DNA of 64,000 nucleotides, from the NCBI GenBank assembly GCA_024449915.1, contig JAMZAV010002233.1, positions 1 through 64,000 on the forward strand, in the 5' to 3' direction. Below the pieces are notes generated by a model. The model had not been told where the DNA came from. It worked only from the letters and a program-made list of their open reading frames with translations, and ran no database searches. This document shows, in pieces, positions 46,778 through 56,404 of the stretch. This stretch comes from Sweltsa coloradensis (Eukaryota > Arthropoda > Insecta > Plecoptera > Chloroperlidae). Position 1 is the stretch's first letter. The number at the start of each line of letters is the position of its first letter. Made by a program: the position numbers and the translations under genes.

Positions 46778-49700
46778 TAAAACATATATGTGTTTCACGC
46801 CCCCCCCCCAACCTACTTTTCCCCTAAAATCGCAGTGTTAAAAAGTTGGTCCATACCAAAGTTGTATAAGTAGGTACCAGTTTTCCCCCGCCACCTCGTT
46901 GCCAGTGGATATTTCACGGTAAAAGTGCAGTATAGCGGACGTGGGTATGGCTAATACTCCACCTACAAAACCTTTAGGCTAACGTCGCTATTTTAAATAA
47001 GGAATTTCAACGGAAAAGTACTTTCGCTTAAAATAGCGACGTTAAAGGTTTAGAAGGTACTTTAGATTTAAAACAGCGACGTTAAAGGTTTTGTAGGTGG
47101 AGTATTAGCTGCTATAATACCCACGTCCGCCATACTGCACTTTTACCTATTTCACTACCGGTGTGAAATTCAATCTTTATTTAGCGACTCTGCGCTAGGG
47201 TGGATGTACCGGAATTCGGCCACTTAAGGGCCTAGTTCCTACTAAAATCAAGATAGTATCTCTCCTAATGTCACTAGATCATACCCAAGCCCCTCTATTT
47301 ATAGGTCCGAGTGTCCTTTATAAGTTTCAAACTATATCACTTGACATATGTGCATAATAACAGTAATTTCTTGAATATCTTTGACCAATACGTAATGTGT
47401 CCCAATCCGACCACCCTCTGCTGGGAATTCGACCACTGTCTGCTCCTGAATCCGTCCGCACTCTGAACTACAGTAATGGCCTATTATTAGACCAGTGGTA
47501 ACCGATAACTATATTAAAACACGTGTGAAGTGAATTTAATCATTGAATTTCGTTATTTAAATATGTTTTGAGCGGTTGAAATAGACGAAAAGTTCCTATA
47601 AACAGGTTAGAATGTCAATTCGGCCACCCTATCGTGTGCATTGCGTCATCGTAATTTCGTGGCTTACAGTAATTATATCGGGGAATATTTTTAATACATC
47701 CACTATTCCACGTATGAATCGGAGTTTTAGCTGTAAGATAAATAAATCCGTTTTCCTCTAACTTTAAAAGGGTTTTATTTAAATGAAAAGTTCGTCAGCT
47801 CTACGTACGACGCTCACAACGCCGCCATTTTAGATCTCCGGTCGGAAATTTTTCGACCACACGCATTCGAGTCTACGATCTTGAATAACTCGACTATCCT
47901 TTGATCGAAAGTCGAAAACCAAAGAGCTTCGTAAAGAAAAATATCCAAACTATCGAATACATGAGTCAAATGGTGGGGAATATCTTTGGTTGAAGTCTTT
48001 GGAGAGGAAATGAGTGCGCTTCCATTGCATCACGCCGTCCGTCCGCTCAATCCGTCCACATCGCAATCTCGCATTTCAATGGTTATAGCAATTGTTCTAT
48101 AAAACAGTTTGTTCACACATATTATTACGCGTATGCATCAAGGTTTCATCTTTCAGATGATTGGTTTCTTTTCACGCTGACTCAAATACAGATTAATTTA
48201 AAAGACAAATTCCTTAGACCCACGCACGGCACGCAGCGCGGCTGTCTTAGCTCCGCTCCCATAAGAAGTGGCCGAAAATCTCGATTCGCGCACAAATCGA
48301 CTCTTCAACATTTATATCTCGACTGTTTCTTAACCAAATATCGAAAACGAAGACATTTCTGAAAGAAAATACAACAAACTACGACATACATGAGTTAAAT
48401 CTAGGGAAATGTGTCAGTCAACATTGATATAATGATAAATTAGTGGTAGTGGCCGAATTCACGCGCATGGCCGAATTCCGGTACATCCACCCTAGTAGCC
48501 ATACATACTAATCAGACATAGTAGGCCTAGCTACTGCACATAGAATTGTCAAAGGTTGTTTATATACCCTAGACCATTGCTGTACGGTTCCTAGGATAGG
48601 CCGCTAGGGCCAAGGCTACCCTTTCTTGTGATTAGCCTAGGGGTAGGCCTACTTCTTCGGTTGGCATACTCCCAACTTTTTAACAAGGGGAAAAGGAAAC
48701 TTGTTCCGTTGAGGGGAAGGGGGGGGGGGTCGTTGAGCTTTTTACAATGTTTTGTAGGGAATCGTAGGTTGGAGGGGGGAGGGGAAGGGGGGGGCGCGAA
48801 GCGCATACCTATATGTTTTACAATATGTAGGGCCTACTTGGTATTAGGCCCCTATATTTTCATTTAACACCAACGCGCTTAACACAAAACATCGCAAAAA
48901 GCATTTGGACCCCCCCCCCCAACCAAACAAGTAGCCTACCGGCTGGGGGGGGGGGGGGTGCGAAGCGTGATGTTTTTAAATAATAATATTAAAGAAATCA
49001 AATATTTTTCGAGTCATTTCACTGTTTTGCTTTATTTTTATGTTTTAACACCTGACGTTTCGATACGACTGTAGGCCTACACACGAAACGACTTGAAAAA
49101 TATTTGATTTCTTTAATATTTTGGGCTGTGAAAGCATGAAGATGGAAATTGGAAATAGCACTAATGATGATAATATTGTAAAACATACGCACTTTGCCCC
49201 CCCCCCAAACTACTTTTCCCGTAATACTGCAGTGTTCAAAAGTTGGGGTAGGGTAGGGCCTAGGCCTGCAACCGAAGAAGTGCCGGCCTAGGCCTAGGGC
49301 TACAGCATCTGTATTTAAATGAACCTAGGCAAATAATAAACATGCAATTTATACTTCTATATTGTACGGCCTAGGAGGCCCTAGCCTAACTCGATGATAA
49401 TTTCTAGGTCTGAAGAGTTAGGCCTTTGTAAAACACCCGAGACTAATTTTGGGCGCTAAAAGAACTCACCTGCTTCAGCACCAAACTGTGGATTGGAGAC
49501 ATCCCATCGTGATCGCCAGTGGCCTTATCCGGATTCCATATGACTGTTTTTGTGTTGTTATCCAGCTTAATAGCTAAAAAAAAGTGTACGGAAGAAATAT
49601 ATCATTATAATATTCGGCTTCAGAATGATAGCCACACGTGGTTTGGGGGAATGCCGGCAAGCCAAGCAAGGCCTGTCTAGGGACAAAGGCTTGGAAATCG

Positions 49701-49795
49701 TAACTTACATTTAACCAATACAAACGTATTTTAAAGCAACCGAGTAACAGTAAAATGATCAAAATGTACTTACACCACAAGAAGGATTCACCCAT
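32603..49795 (-). CDS. NPM: Nucleoplasmin-family histone chaperone, five exons
   Basis: Nucleoplasmins are pentameric nuclear chaperones that bind core histones. Coding exons are 49774-49795, 49470-49573, 33951-34164, 33299-33396 and 32603-32674 (all minus). Phases 1, 0, 1, 0 match at every junction, and the total is 510 bp, coding 169 aa plus stop. The N-terminus MGESFLWSIKLDNNTKTVIW resembles the first strands of the nucleoplasmin core. KGNGPVHVNGNNL is the family signature near the end of the core, like GSGPVHISGQHL in NPM1. A Glu/Asp-rich acidic tract (about 114-146) and a Lys/Ala-rich basic tail ending in AAKKK follow, the usual nucleoplasmin plan. Length fits the short invertebrate forms. 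Intron 2 (34165-49469, 15.3 kb) is crowded with MITEs; the other introns are 200-624 bp. No disabling change is seen. Confidence 0.94.
33299..33396 (-). CDS. NPM: Nucleoplasmin exon 4 (acidic tract)
   Basis: The exon codes a Glu/Asp-rich run (GEEEEDEDDMDDEEMME) typical of the A2 histone-binding tract, then AEIAAKL. It ends in phase 0 at GTGAGT. The opposite strand gives a serine-rich shadow ORF. Confidence 0.93.
33951..34164 (-). CDS. NPM: Nucleoplasmin exon 3 (core signature)
   Basis: The acceptor CTCCTTCCAG precedes AILSSEAERGELNVIQVEG, then KTPIACLEAG and TLIKGNGPVHVNGNNLI. It ends in phase 1 at GTAGGT. This exon carries most of the histone-chaperone core and the best family match. Confidence 0.95.
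34945..35215 (-). repeat. Chimera of repeat A body and 5S-SINE 3' end
   Basis: On the minus strand a family-A body (GACGACGACAATGACAAC, GTGGCTGGTTCTGACC) is followed by CATAAATATGAGACGTTAAG and GCAATATCCAA, the 3' end of the 27.3-kb 5S-like SINE. The usual GTGGTGCATTATGACC end is missing. Confidence 0.7.
35479..35610. mobile_element. G-tract hairpin MITE, copy 2
   Basis: GGGGAAAAGTAGGTTA ... CCTACTTTTCCCC flanked by TA, with a run of 12 G and the CAAAGTGCGTATGTTTTAAT core. It could form a single long hairpin. Confidence 0.85.
36276..36490 (-). mobile_element. tRNA-derived SINE or tRNA pseudogene with TTTA tail
   Basis: On the minus strand the head has an A-box-like TGGCCGAATGGTTAGAG and a B box GGTTCAAGTCC. 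The body ends in a (TTTA)n-type tail at 36276-36315. The acceptor-stem halves do not pair, so it is not called a tRNA gene. Confidence 0.6.
37545..37605 (+). repeat. tRNA-like SINE fragment
   Basis: GCATGGGTTCGATTCCCGGCC is a strong B-box/T-arm, preceded by CGCGGTCTCGGTGGTC, an A-box-like segment. No complete cloverleaf can be drawn. Confidence 0.5.
39688..39775 (-). mobile_element. tRNA-Gly-like SINE, 3'-end fragment
   Basis: Only the AT tail, the GAGTCTACCCACTCAGTTAT segment and GTGGGGGACTTTAAATCAAA are present before similarity ends at about 39775. Confidence 0.8.
40353..41312. mobile_element. hAT-like MITE with CGGGT-rich ends, target duplication GATATTTT
   Basis: TAGGGATGTGCGGGTA and TACCCGCACATCCCTA are perfect inverted ends between two copies of GATATTTT (40345-40352, 41313-41320). 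Subterminal CTCGGGTCGGG repeats are numerous. At about 40618 CAGTGAAACCCTGCTATTATCG looks like the end of a nested pogo-type MITE. Confidence 0.92.
42466..42785 (+). mobile_element. tRNA-Gly-like SINE, 5'-truncated copy 3
   Basis: Same body and 3' end as the 30.1-kb copy in the opposite orientation, starting at TTAGGAGTTTGTAAACGGTG. The tRNA-like head is missing, as expected for incomplete reverse transcription. Confidence 0.88.
42842..43571. mobile_element. Foldback MITE with CCGTATTGTTCCGAATA ends
   Basis: CCGTATTGTTCCGAATA and its perfect inverse are flanked by TA, as for Tc1/mariner-pogo-like elements. A short ATG-initiated frame (43163-43279, MSDEGEDEMAQDEQMKTADR...) lies inside and could be a transposase remnant; I cannot assign it. 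Confidence 0.85.
43853..44680. mobile_element. hAT-like MITE, target duplication CATTAATA
   Basis: CAGGGCTGCC and GGCAGCCCTG are the ends, flanked by CATTAATA (43845-43852, 44681-44688). Subterminal ACGGATATTT / AAATATCCGT repeats occur. A related decayed end lies near 33786-33856. Confidence 0.92.
44770..46100 (-). pseudogene. Non-LTR reverse transcriptase C-terminus split by a hAT insertion
   Basis: Minus-strand 45717-46097 reads SLRSMYFSYFHAVMTYGIALWG and ILQKKAIRSI, typical of the RT thumb/C-terminal region of Jockey-like elements. The end of the protein resumes at about 44814-44996 (KGLAVSGTNLYNSVY, FKKELKAMLLDKCYYSVEQF). The 45024-45719 element and its duplicated target separate the halves. 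The frame is also broken around the junction. Confidence 0.8.
45024..45719. mobile_element. hAT-like MITE, target duplication GCCCTTAG
   Basis: TAGGGTTGCCAG and CTGGCAACCCTA form the ends, and CCCGTATTTGA recurs inverted just inside. The identical 8 bp GCCCTTAG flank it at 45016-45023 and 45720-45727. It interrupts an older retrotransposon, which gives the relative order of insertion. No transposase is seen. Confidence 0.9.
46675..46824. mobile_element. G-tract hairpin MITE, copy 3
   Basis: Arms (AGAAAAGTAGGTTGGGGGGG and inverse), AAGCGCATATGTTTTA and a perfect (AAT)n core at 46735-46775. An outer inverted pair, TTGGTATGGACCAAC / GTTGGTCCATACCAA, extends the element beyond the usual ends. 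Confidence 0.85.
46918..47147. repeat. Inverted repeat with about 90-bp arms
   Basis: GTAAAAGTGCAGTAT and GCGGACGTGGGTAT, followed by AATACTCCACCTACAAAACC and AACGTCGCTATTTTAAA, are repeated inverted at the right. An extra copy of the inner part is present. Related segments occur at about 53420-53520, 53150-53220 and 21780-21860. Confidence 0.85.
47196..48493. mobile_element. TA-flanked foldback element with GAATTCGGCCAC repeats
   Basis: GGGTGGATGTACCGGAATTC and its perfect inverse (over 26 bp) are flanked by TA. The interior carries several variants of AATTCGGCCAC / AATCCGTCCAC. No ORF above 60 codons looks coding. It lies in nucleoplasmin intron 2. Confidence 0.88.
48676..49242. repeat. 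Compound of broken G-tract hairpin MITEs
   Basis: CAACTTTTTAACAAGGGGAA at the left and CTTTTCCCGTAATACTGCAG with AAAAGTTGG at the right resemble outer ends of the G-tract family. Several partial arms with 9-13 bp G or C runs lie between them. An inner AAATATTTTTCGAGTC / GACTTGAAAAATATTT inverted pair suggests another insertion. Confidence 0.6.
49470..49573 (-). CDS. NPM: Nucleoplasmin exon 2
   Basis: The acceptor TTTTTTTAG precedes SIKLDNNTKTVIWNP, and the exon ends with HSLVLKQ in phase 0 at GTGAGT. This is the second and third strand region of the core barrel. Confidence 0.93.
49774..49795 (-). CDS. NPM: Nucleoplasmin exon 1 (coding part)
   Basis: ATG at 49795 codes MGESFLW and ends in phase 1 at a perfect GTAAGT donor. 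The FLW followed by SIKL after splicing matches the FxxG/FW-type opening strand of the family. Confidence 0.88.
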
Positions 49796-50792
49796 TGTAA
49801 GATTTATAGTCGGGAAGCTGCGTAATGAAAGATAAATGCCAGGTCGTAAAATGACCCTTCACGAACACAAGTGAATCGTAGAAGAATGGCGGCTTCGGAA
49901 GAAGGAAGAAGCCGGCCGCTAATCGAGAGTCGGAAAGTCGAAAGTATCTCGATAATCGAAACTGCACGCAAAACGATTGTCGAATCTCTTTGAATACCGT
50001 ACTAAATTCAAATTGAGAAAGCCGCATTTACGTCCATTTCGCTATTTTCGTTTTCTGCAGTCGAGTAGAAATTTTTTTTCGAGTGAGAGTTGGGGGGGGG
50101 GGGATGGTCGGTTTTGGCTTCTTCATGCATTTGACAACTGACCAAGGTCTTTACCTAAGTATACTGAGAACTGACTGCAATCCAATGTTGTTGGGAGTTG
50201 GAGCCGTGGCGTTGTACCGTTGAGCGTTGAGTGACGAATTGTCACTCAACCGTTGTACGGAGTGACTGGATGTCGATTTGAGGGGGTAGGGTCATAGGTA
50301 AAAGTGTGGGGGTATTTTCCCCAGATACCCAATACGTTATACAAAACATTAATACATGAACAAGTCTATAAAATTAAAATTATACAATACAATAAATACA
50401 ATAAAAAAACTTGAATAACAAAAGTATTTTTTTATATGTCTGAAAAAAAATATGAATTGAACAACGACTGAGGTTACAAAGCACAAAATTAGTGATAAGA
50501 GTGAAAAATAGTCATATTGGTAAACTGGCACAAACAGCTGTTTAAATGAATGAAGTTTCATTTGGTTGATGTCTCAATGGCTAATAATGGTCTGTTGCGG
50601 GTGTCTTGAATTCGGTTGATAGAGAAAAATTTAAAAACATCCATAAGAGCAAATGGAATTTTGGAGGGGATGTAAACAACAACAATTAATATGTTTCCAT
50701 GAAAATGCGAGGCCAACTGAAGATTTTTTAGGCTAGTTTGTTTGGGATCGAATATTATTATGTGAGTCTTTTTCTCCTTTATTTTCTTGAAC

Positions 50793-51010
50793 ATTTTATT
50801 ATAACGTTCACGATTAACAATGGTATCAGCTTTCTTCTCCGGAGAAAAAAATGACTCAGGATCGGCGGTGCATTTAAATTTCTCGCGAGATTGAACATAT
50901 TATTATAACGTTCACGATTAACATTGGTATCAGCTGTTCTTCTCCGTGAGAAAAAAAATAATAAAAACTGACTCAGAATCGGCGGTGCATTTAAATTTCT
51001 CGCGAGAAAC
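50793..51010. repeat. Tandem duplication carrying TCTCGCGAGA
   Basis: Two copies of about 105 and 113 bp share ATTATAACGTTCACGATTAA, GGTATCAGC and ATCGGCGGTGCATTTAAATT. Each ends in the palindrome TCTCGCGAGA (50881-50890 and 50998-51007), a known CGCG promoter motif in animals. It lies about 1.1 kb upstream of the nucleoplasmin start. Confidence 0.85.
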
Positions 51011-51477
51011 TGGATGCCCAGGGTAAAATGCGTGCCCGTCTTCGCGCCCGGATTATTGTGAAGGGATTTCCGAGGATTCAATCCCTTGCATTTGAATTTA
51101 CGACTGAAGAATACCTAGGGGAAAACTTTTATTGAGGATCCGATTGTGGGTGGCGCAATTAAAGCTCTGGACTCGCATTTTACGATTGACTCACTTGAGC
51201 TACATCAGCAACGTAGTTCACACACACATCTCGCTGTCTAAAGCACCACGGACAAGGGACTAGAGCTGCGCAGAGCAGACACAACCACTGCACGGTGCAC
51301 CAATCTGTTATCTGTGAGGTGACTGTACCTTAGGTGAGCATTGCGTACTCACGCAACGATCGTACCAAGCACGGATACTATCATGTTCTATACTCAATGA
51401 TACAATTAATTATACACTTCGTTGGTACTAAGGATACATTACTGACCTGACGAATGATGCAACGTTAGTCAGCCGAC

Positions 51478-51604
51478 TGGTCGAACCACGACAGTACTAT
51501 TTAAACTCCATGGTCGAACCATGGAGTTGGAGTACTATTTATAACTTCATGGTCGAACCATGGACTTATAATAGTAACTGGCGTTCCACGGTCGAACGAC
51601 TTGA
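51478..51604. repeat. Spaced GGTCGAAC palindromic repeats
   Basis: Four copies of GGTCGAAC spaced 34-49 bp; the inner two are CCATGGTCGAACCATGG and CATGGTCGAACCATGG, which are self-complementary. Interspersed with AGTACTATTTA. No known element recognised. Confidence 0.75.
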
Positions 51605-52089
51605 AGTACCCGCGCAAACACAGCCACCACTGCTTTCTTGTAATAGATTTCGACTAATCGATATTCTCGCAGACGCTACACGTCCGGGTGGCGGTGTGTA
51701 GCGAAAGCCATTTGACAAATCTTCATCACAGACGCCATTTTTTATTATTCATCTTTCAAGAATACAAATTTTTATCAAATATAAGTGGCGTTAGGTATAA
51801 TCCGGGATCTTTTTTTTACAGTAAGTGCTATGATAGTATTCTATGTTACAAAGTTTTAATAGATTTTAACGAAGTTTGTTAGGCCTCCTTATGTGGATTC
51901 GACGAAAGTCCAAACTGTTCTGTAGGCTAGGCTAGGCCTAGGTAGGCCCTAGGCCTAGGCTAGGCCTAGGTAGGGACGTGGGAGCTTGGGGCCTAGGAGG
52001 CCTAGGCCTAGCCTAGCCCCTAGGCCTAGCCCCTACTTCTTTACCTTTTCATTGAAGTAGGCCTAGGTTTATTTAACACTTCGATGTGA

Positions 52090-52211
52090 GGGGAAAAGTA
52101 GGTTCGGGGGGGGGGGGAAGCGCGAAGTGCGTATGTTTTACAATATTATTATTAAAAAAACATGCGCGCTTCGCGCCCCCTCCCCCCACTCCCTCTAACC
52201 TACTTTTCCCC
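52090..52211. mobile_element. G-tract hairpin MITE, copy 4
   Basis: GGGGAAAAGTAGGTTCGGGG to AACCTACTTTTCCCC, with GCGCGAAGTGCGTATGTTTT and ATGCGCGCTTCGCGCCC arms and a short ATTATTATT core. Confidence 0.88.
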
Positions 52212-52822
52212 TAAAGCATCATTCACAATCAGTTCTAAGTTGTAAGGCGCAAGACCTAAGGCGTAATAATTTGTATTGCCGAGTATGTATTTCAATCAGA
52301 ACGTTCACAACACGTCCCAAGTCGCAAGGCGTAGGCCTATGGTTTATGTCGTAACGAATTGCCCAAAATCCAATTCTTACGACGGTTTCTTACGACGAGC
52401 CAATCACGAACAAGGAAACTCCACAGCTGACTGTACGCGCATGCGCAATACACAGGAGCAATGAAAAATGGTATCGTTGTTGTAAACGCCTAGCATTTCT
52501 TACAACTTACGCCTTACGCCTTAGAACTGATTGTGAATGATGCTTAACATCACAGTGTTAAATGTCCATAGGCCTAGGGCCTCAATCAAAAAAGTACCGG
52601 CTCCTACATAGGCTAGGCCTACAGCTATGTAGGCCTAGGCCTACCGGTAAAAAGGCCCAAAGTTTCTAGGGCCTAGTAGGCCTAGGCCCCTACCGGTAAA
52701 AAGGCCCAAAGTTTCTAGGGCCTAGTAGGCCTACCTAAACCCAAAGGTAGGGCCTAGGGCCTACTTCTTTGGTTGGTAGGCCTAGGCTATAGGCCTCTGG
52801 CCTACTTTTAACTTTTTATCAA

Positions 52823-52938
52823 GGGGAAAAGTAGGTTAGGGGGGGGGCACAAAGCGCACGTATGTTTTAATAATAATATTGTAAACAATACGCACTTTGC
52901 GCCCCCCCCCCCTCCCTCCCCCTAACCTACTTTTCCCC
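52823..52938. mobile_element. G-tract hairpin MITE, copy 5
   Basis: GGGGAAAAGTAGGTTAGGGG to CTAACCTACTTTTCCCC, preceded by AACTTTTTATCAA and followed by TCACAGTGTTAAAAAGTTG. These outer parts are inverted and shared with copies 3 and 48.7-49.2 kb, so the full element is longer. Confidence 0.85.
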
Positions 52939-53060
52939 TATTATCACAGTGTTAAAAAGTTGTGGTAGGTAGGCCTACCAACCGAAGAAGTGTCAACCCT
53001 AAGGCCTAGAGCCTAGGCCACACCATGTTCTTGGGTAAATATGCCGTATAGATAGGCCTA

Positions 53061-53803
53061 CCGCCTCGTGGGTAAAACCTCATTAAAAACACTAATTTTG
53101 CCTAAAATAGAAGGTTAAAAGTTTTTTACATTATGAACAAAACTACAAAACCTTTAATGTTTCTTTTTTAAAATTTAAAGGACCTTTAACCGAAAAGGAG
53201 TTTTGCCGGTACTTGTTCATTAACGGGACCCCCTCTAAAAAATGTAAAAATTCAGTAAAAACATTTCATTAGACAATCATAACTACTAGGTAGGCCCCAT
53301 CTACTCCATCTGAGTTTCAGGAGGTCAGGAAAACACAATAATTTCGAACAAAGCCTCAAAAACATCCTTTCCGGCTACATACTTAGTGCCAGGAGTGACA
53401 CGGCCTACGCCAACATACTCCACCTGCAAAACCTTAAACGTTGCTATTTTAAATATAAAGGACTGTCAATGGAAAAGTACTTTCGTTTAAAATAGCAATG
53501 TTAAAGGTTTTGAAGGTTCATTTGGTGTCCGTGAATGTCAATGTCAGTTGCACGGCGACGACTGCTCTCATGTAGGCCTACACGTTCCAATGGACTGTAC
53601 TCGCCTAAGTCATGTTAAACGAGTGAGTCAAGTTCACTGTCAGAGTCATATTCAACTCCTCGCAAGTTGTAATTATTTATTGTAAACCGAAATAAGTAAA
53701 AAAAAACGACGATGGGGGGACCAATTAACAAAATATTGAGGGGGAGTCCCGTTAATGAACAAGCACCGTTTTGCCTATATTATATTTACTTTGCACGAGG
53801 CGG
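53061..53803. mobile_element. Foldback element with CCGCCTCGTG ends
   Basis: CCGCCTCGTG and its inverse are flanked by TA. Inside, CTTGTTCATTAACGGGAC is repeated inverted as GTCCCGTTAATGAACAAG. It also contains ACCTTAAACGTTGCTATTTT-type repeats shared with 46918-47147 and 21.8 kb. Confidence 0.7.
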
Positions 53804-53865
53804 TATAGGCTACTTGCAATTACCGGTTTGTCACAAATCGAGGGGAATGAGGGGTATTCTCCGCT

Positions 53866-54219
53866 TTGAGCCCAACTGATGGACAAGCAACCATCGTTTC
53901 GCAAGTGGACGCGTGCTGAACGTCACACAACTTATCACGCTCCAACTTTTACCCTATTCATTATTGGGAAAAAACTTAAGAGGAATAATATTTAGCAAAT
54001 ATATCATTCCTTCTAATAGCGATTATTTTAAATTTTTAGACAGACGTTTACGTGTTATATCGATGTACAGGGGTATTCTCCGCTTTGAGCCCAACTGATG
54101 GACAAGCAACCATCGTTTCGCAAGTGGACGCGTGCTGAACGTCACACAACTTATCACGCTCCAACTTTTACCCTATTCATTATTGGGAAAAAACTTAAGA
54201 GGAATAATATTTAGCAAAT
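53866..54219. repeat. Tandem duplication, second copy interrupted
   Basis: A roughly 207-bp unit (GGGGTATTCTCCGCTTTGAG ... CGTGTTATATCGATGTAC) occurs at 53852-54068 and again from about 54068. The second copy is split by the 54,221-56,404 element and resumes at 56405-56472. The copies are essentially identical, so the duplication is young. Part of the unit recurs inverted at 60387-60484. Confidence 0.88.
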
Positions 54220-54220
54220 A

Positions 54221-55652
54221 GGGTGACGTGGGGTAAAAATGAGGCATGTCAAAAAGTGGGCTAAAAATGAGACATTGGTAAATTATATGTTAAATCATTA
54301 ATTTAAACATATATGTTGCATAGACATGAAAACTGTGCATAGTCTATCTATTCATATCCTATGTGGTACGTACAATGGTAGGCCTACTTGCTTTTTTTCT
54401 TAAAATTATTTTCACTTTTCATATGCCCCTATATTTTTTAAACAAAATCTTTTTTATACTTTGTGCAGCTTTTGATGAAATTCAGAAATTAATAGTTGTT
54501 ACTATTAATATATATATAGGTGCATTCAGACATTTTTAATGAAACATTATATCTTTACCACAAAAATGTAGGTTAAAACCGGAAGACTGTGGACCCCAAA
54601 ATGTATAGGGGGAAAAAATGAGACACCATAAAGGGAAAAAATGAGACCTTGATGGGGAAAAGTGAGACAGTTGGCAATACTGTAAATTGAAATTTTATAA
54701 TACATAGCAGGCTGTGCCAATGCACAGTTGGCTACACTGGTTAATCTTCATATCGTCTGAATCCTACATTGTTCGAAAAATATTAGAAACTCTGGTTGAG
54801 AACATTGTTGAAGAAATTATGCCTAATGATGAAGACCTGCAACTTGAGATTCCTAGTAGTGAGGACACCACTAGCCCTGTTAGGCCTACTCAAGATCTCC
54901 TATCTGAAATAAGTACCCTTGAATATCCCATTGCCAGTACGGTACTTCGTGAGTTCAATTAGACCTAGCAGTGACGCCTACGTCTTTTGAAGATATTTTG
55001 CTTAAAAAGATTGGTCAAACACCAGCACAGCAAAAACCAATGTGGGAAATTGATATGAACGCAAAAGTAATAACGACCAAAGAATTCCTATTTCAATAGA
55101 AGAAAGGAATGCTAAAAAGACATAAGTAAAGAAAATAGTTGCTAAACCACCTCCTAAAAGGGAAACAAGGTCAATCAAAGAAGCCACAAAAGAAAAAGGT
55201 ATTGGTTTATATTGATGTAGGGGTAACTGATGACGACTCTTCTTGTGTTCCAACTTCCAAGTGGAGATAGTTTGGATGATTTTGAAGTTGAACTGCAGAG
55301 GAAGAAGAAAACTAGCAGACTACACCACCGGCTAACGCAGAAACTATGCTTGCAGTGGATGCCTTTATTCTAGTCCGTTTTGCATATAAAAAGATTATTT
55401 ATTGATATTTTATTAAAATATTTACCGCTATCTGTGTGTAGTGCAAGAAATTATGAATGATGACGAAACCTCTGTTATGGCATTTCGTGTGGTGGGTGAC
55501 AGAAAAACATTTTGTGCTGAAGAAAATAATACAGCTACAATTTATCACTTCAATACATTAAAGAAATTGTTCACACCCGAAGTGGAGTTAAGTGGAGTGA
55601 GAATTAAATACAAACTTAAGGATGAAGTAGATGTTTATGAAAAGCCATAGGC

Positions 55653-55706
<54 letters not shown>

Positions 55707-56404
55707 CCGCCTATGCTTAATAAAAGAAACCACTTTCCTTTTGTGTAAGACATATTTTTTAAATTTTGTTTTGCCATGTAGGCCAATCATAGTACAAGTA
55801 GGCCTACAGGCAGAATTTGATTTAAATAGTACACTGTTTGAAGAGATTGCCTATAATTTTTTGTTCTGCCTATATAACTTTATTTCTTTTGCGGCAACTT
55901 ACTGCTGCCAGATGCACAAAAATTCTGCATCAAAGATTTACTTAAATAGTTAAGTGGTGGAAGAAGTTATCAGTATTCAAAAAGTGATGTTGGATATTAC
56001 CACTTTTCTTTGTAAATGTTCATTTTTTTTATTGGAAAAGTATAGTAAAAATCTGGTTGAAACTAATGTCACTGTCAGTGTATCATATTTGGACCCCCCT
56101 GTCTCATTTTTCGCCTCATAACACCACACCTTCATTCCTTATAGGAAATACATGTGCTGGAAGTCTGTGTCTCATTTTTTCCCTATGGGTGTCTCATATT
56201 TCCCCGTTTTTGAGGTAAATTATGAGACACTTTGTGACAAGCGCTGTTTGATATGCTGATCATGTTTGAGTGTTTGCCTACTGAAATTGAATTGATAAAG
56301 GTGTACATTACCACCTAAAGTAGGAGTCCTATCTTTGTCCTCAATATTGTACCTTCTAGAGTTCAAATTATGTGATTTTGTCTCATATTTACCCCACGTC
56401 ACCC
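54221..56404. mobile_element. TA-flanked element with AAAAATGAGAC repeats and transposase-like remnants
   Basis: GGGTGACGTGGGGTAAAAAT and the inverse TATTTACCCCACGTCACCC bound 2.18 kb with TA on each side. It interrupts the second copy of a tandem repeat whose first copy shows the empty site, confirming insertion at TA. About nine copies of (G)GGNAAAAATGAGAC face inward from both ends. ORFs at 54714-54962 and 55441-55650 are acidic and may be pogo/jerky-type transposase scraps; this assignment is weak. Confidence 0.85.
55650..55705. repeat. (CTTA)n microsatellite
   Basis: About 13 perfect ACTT/CTTA units inside the TA-flanked element at 54.2-56.4 kb. Confidence 0.95.
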
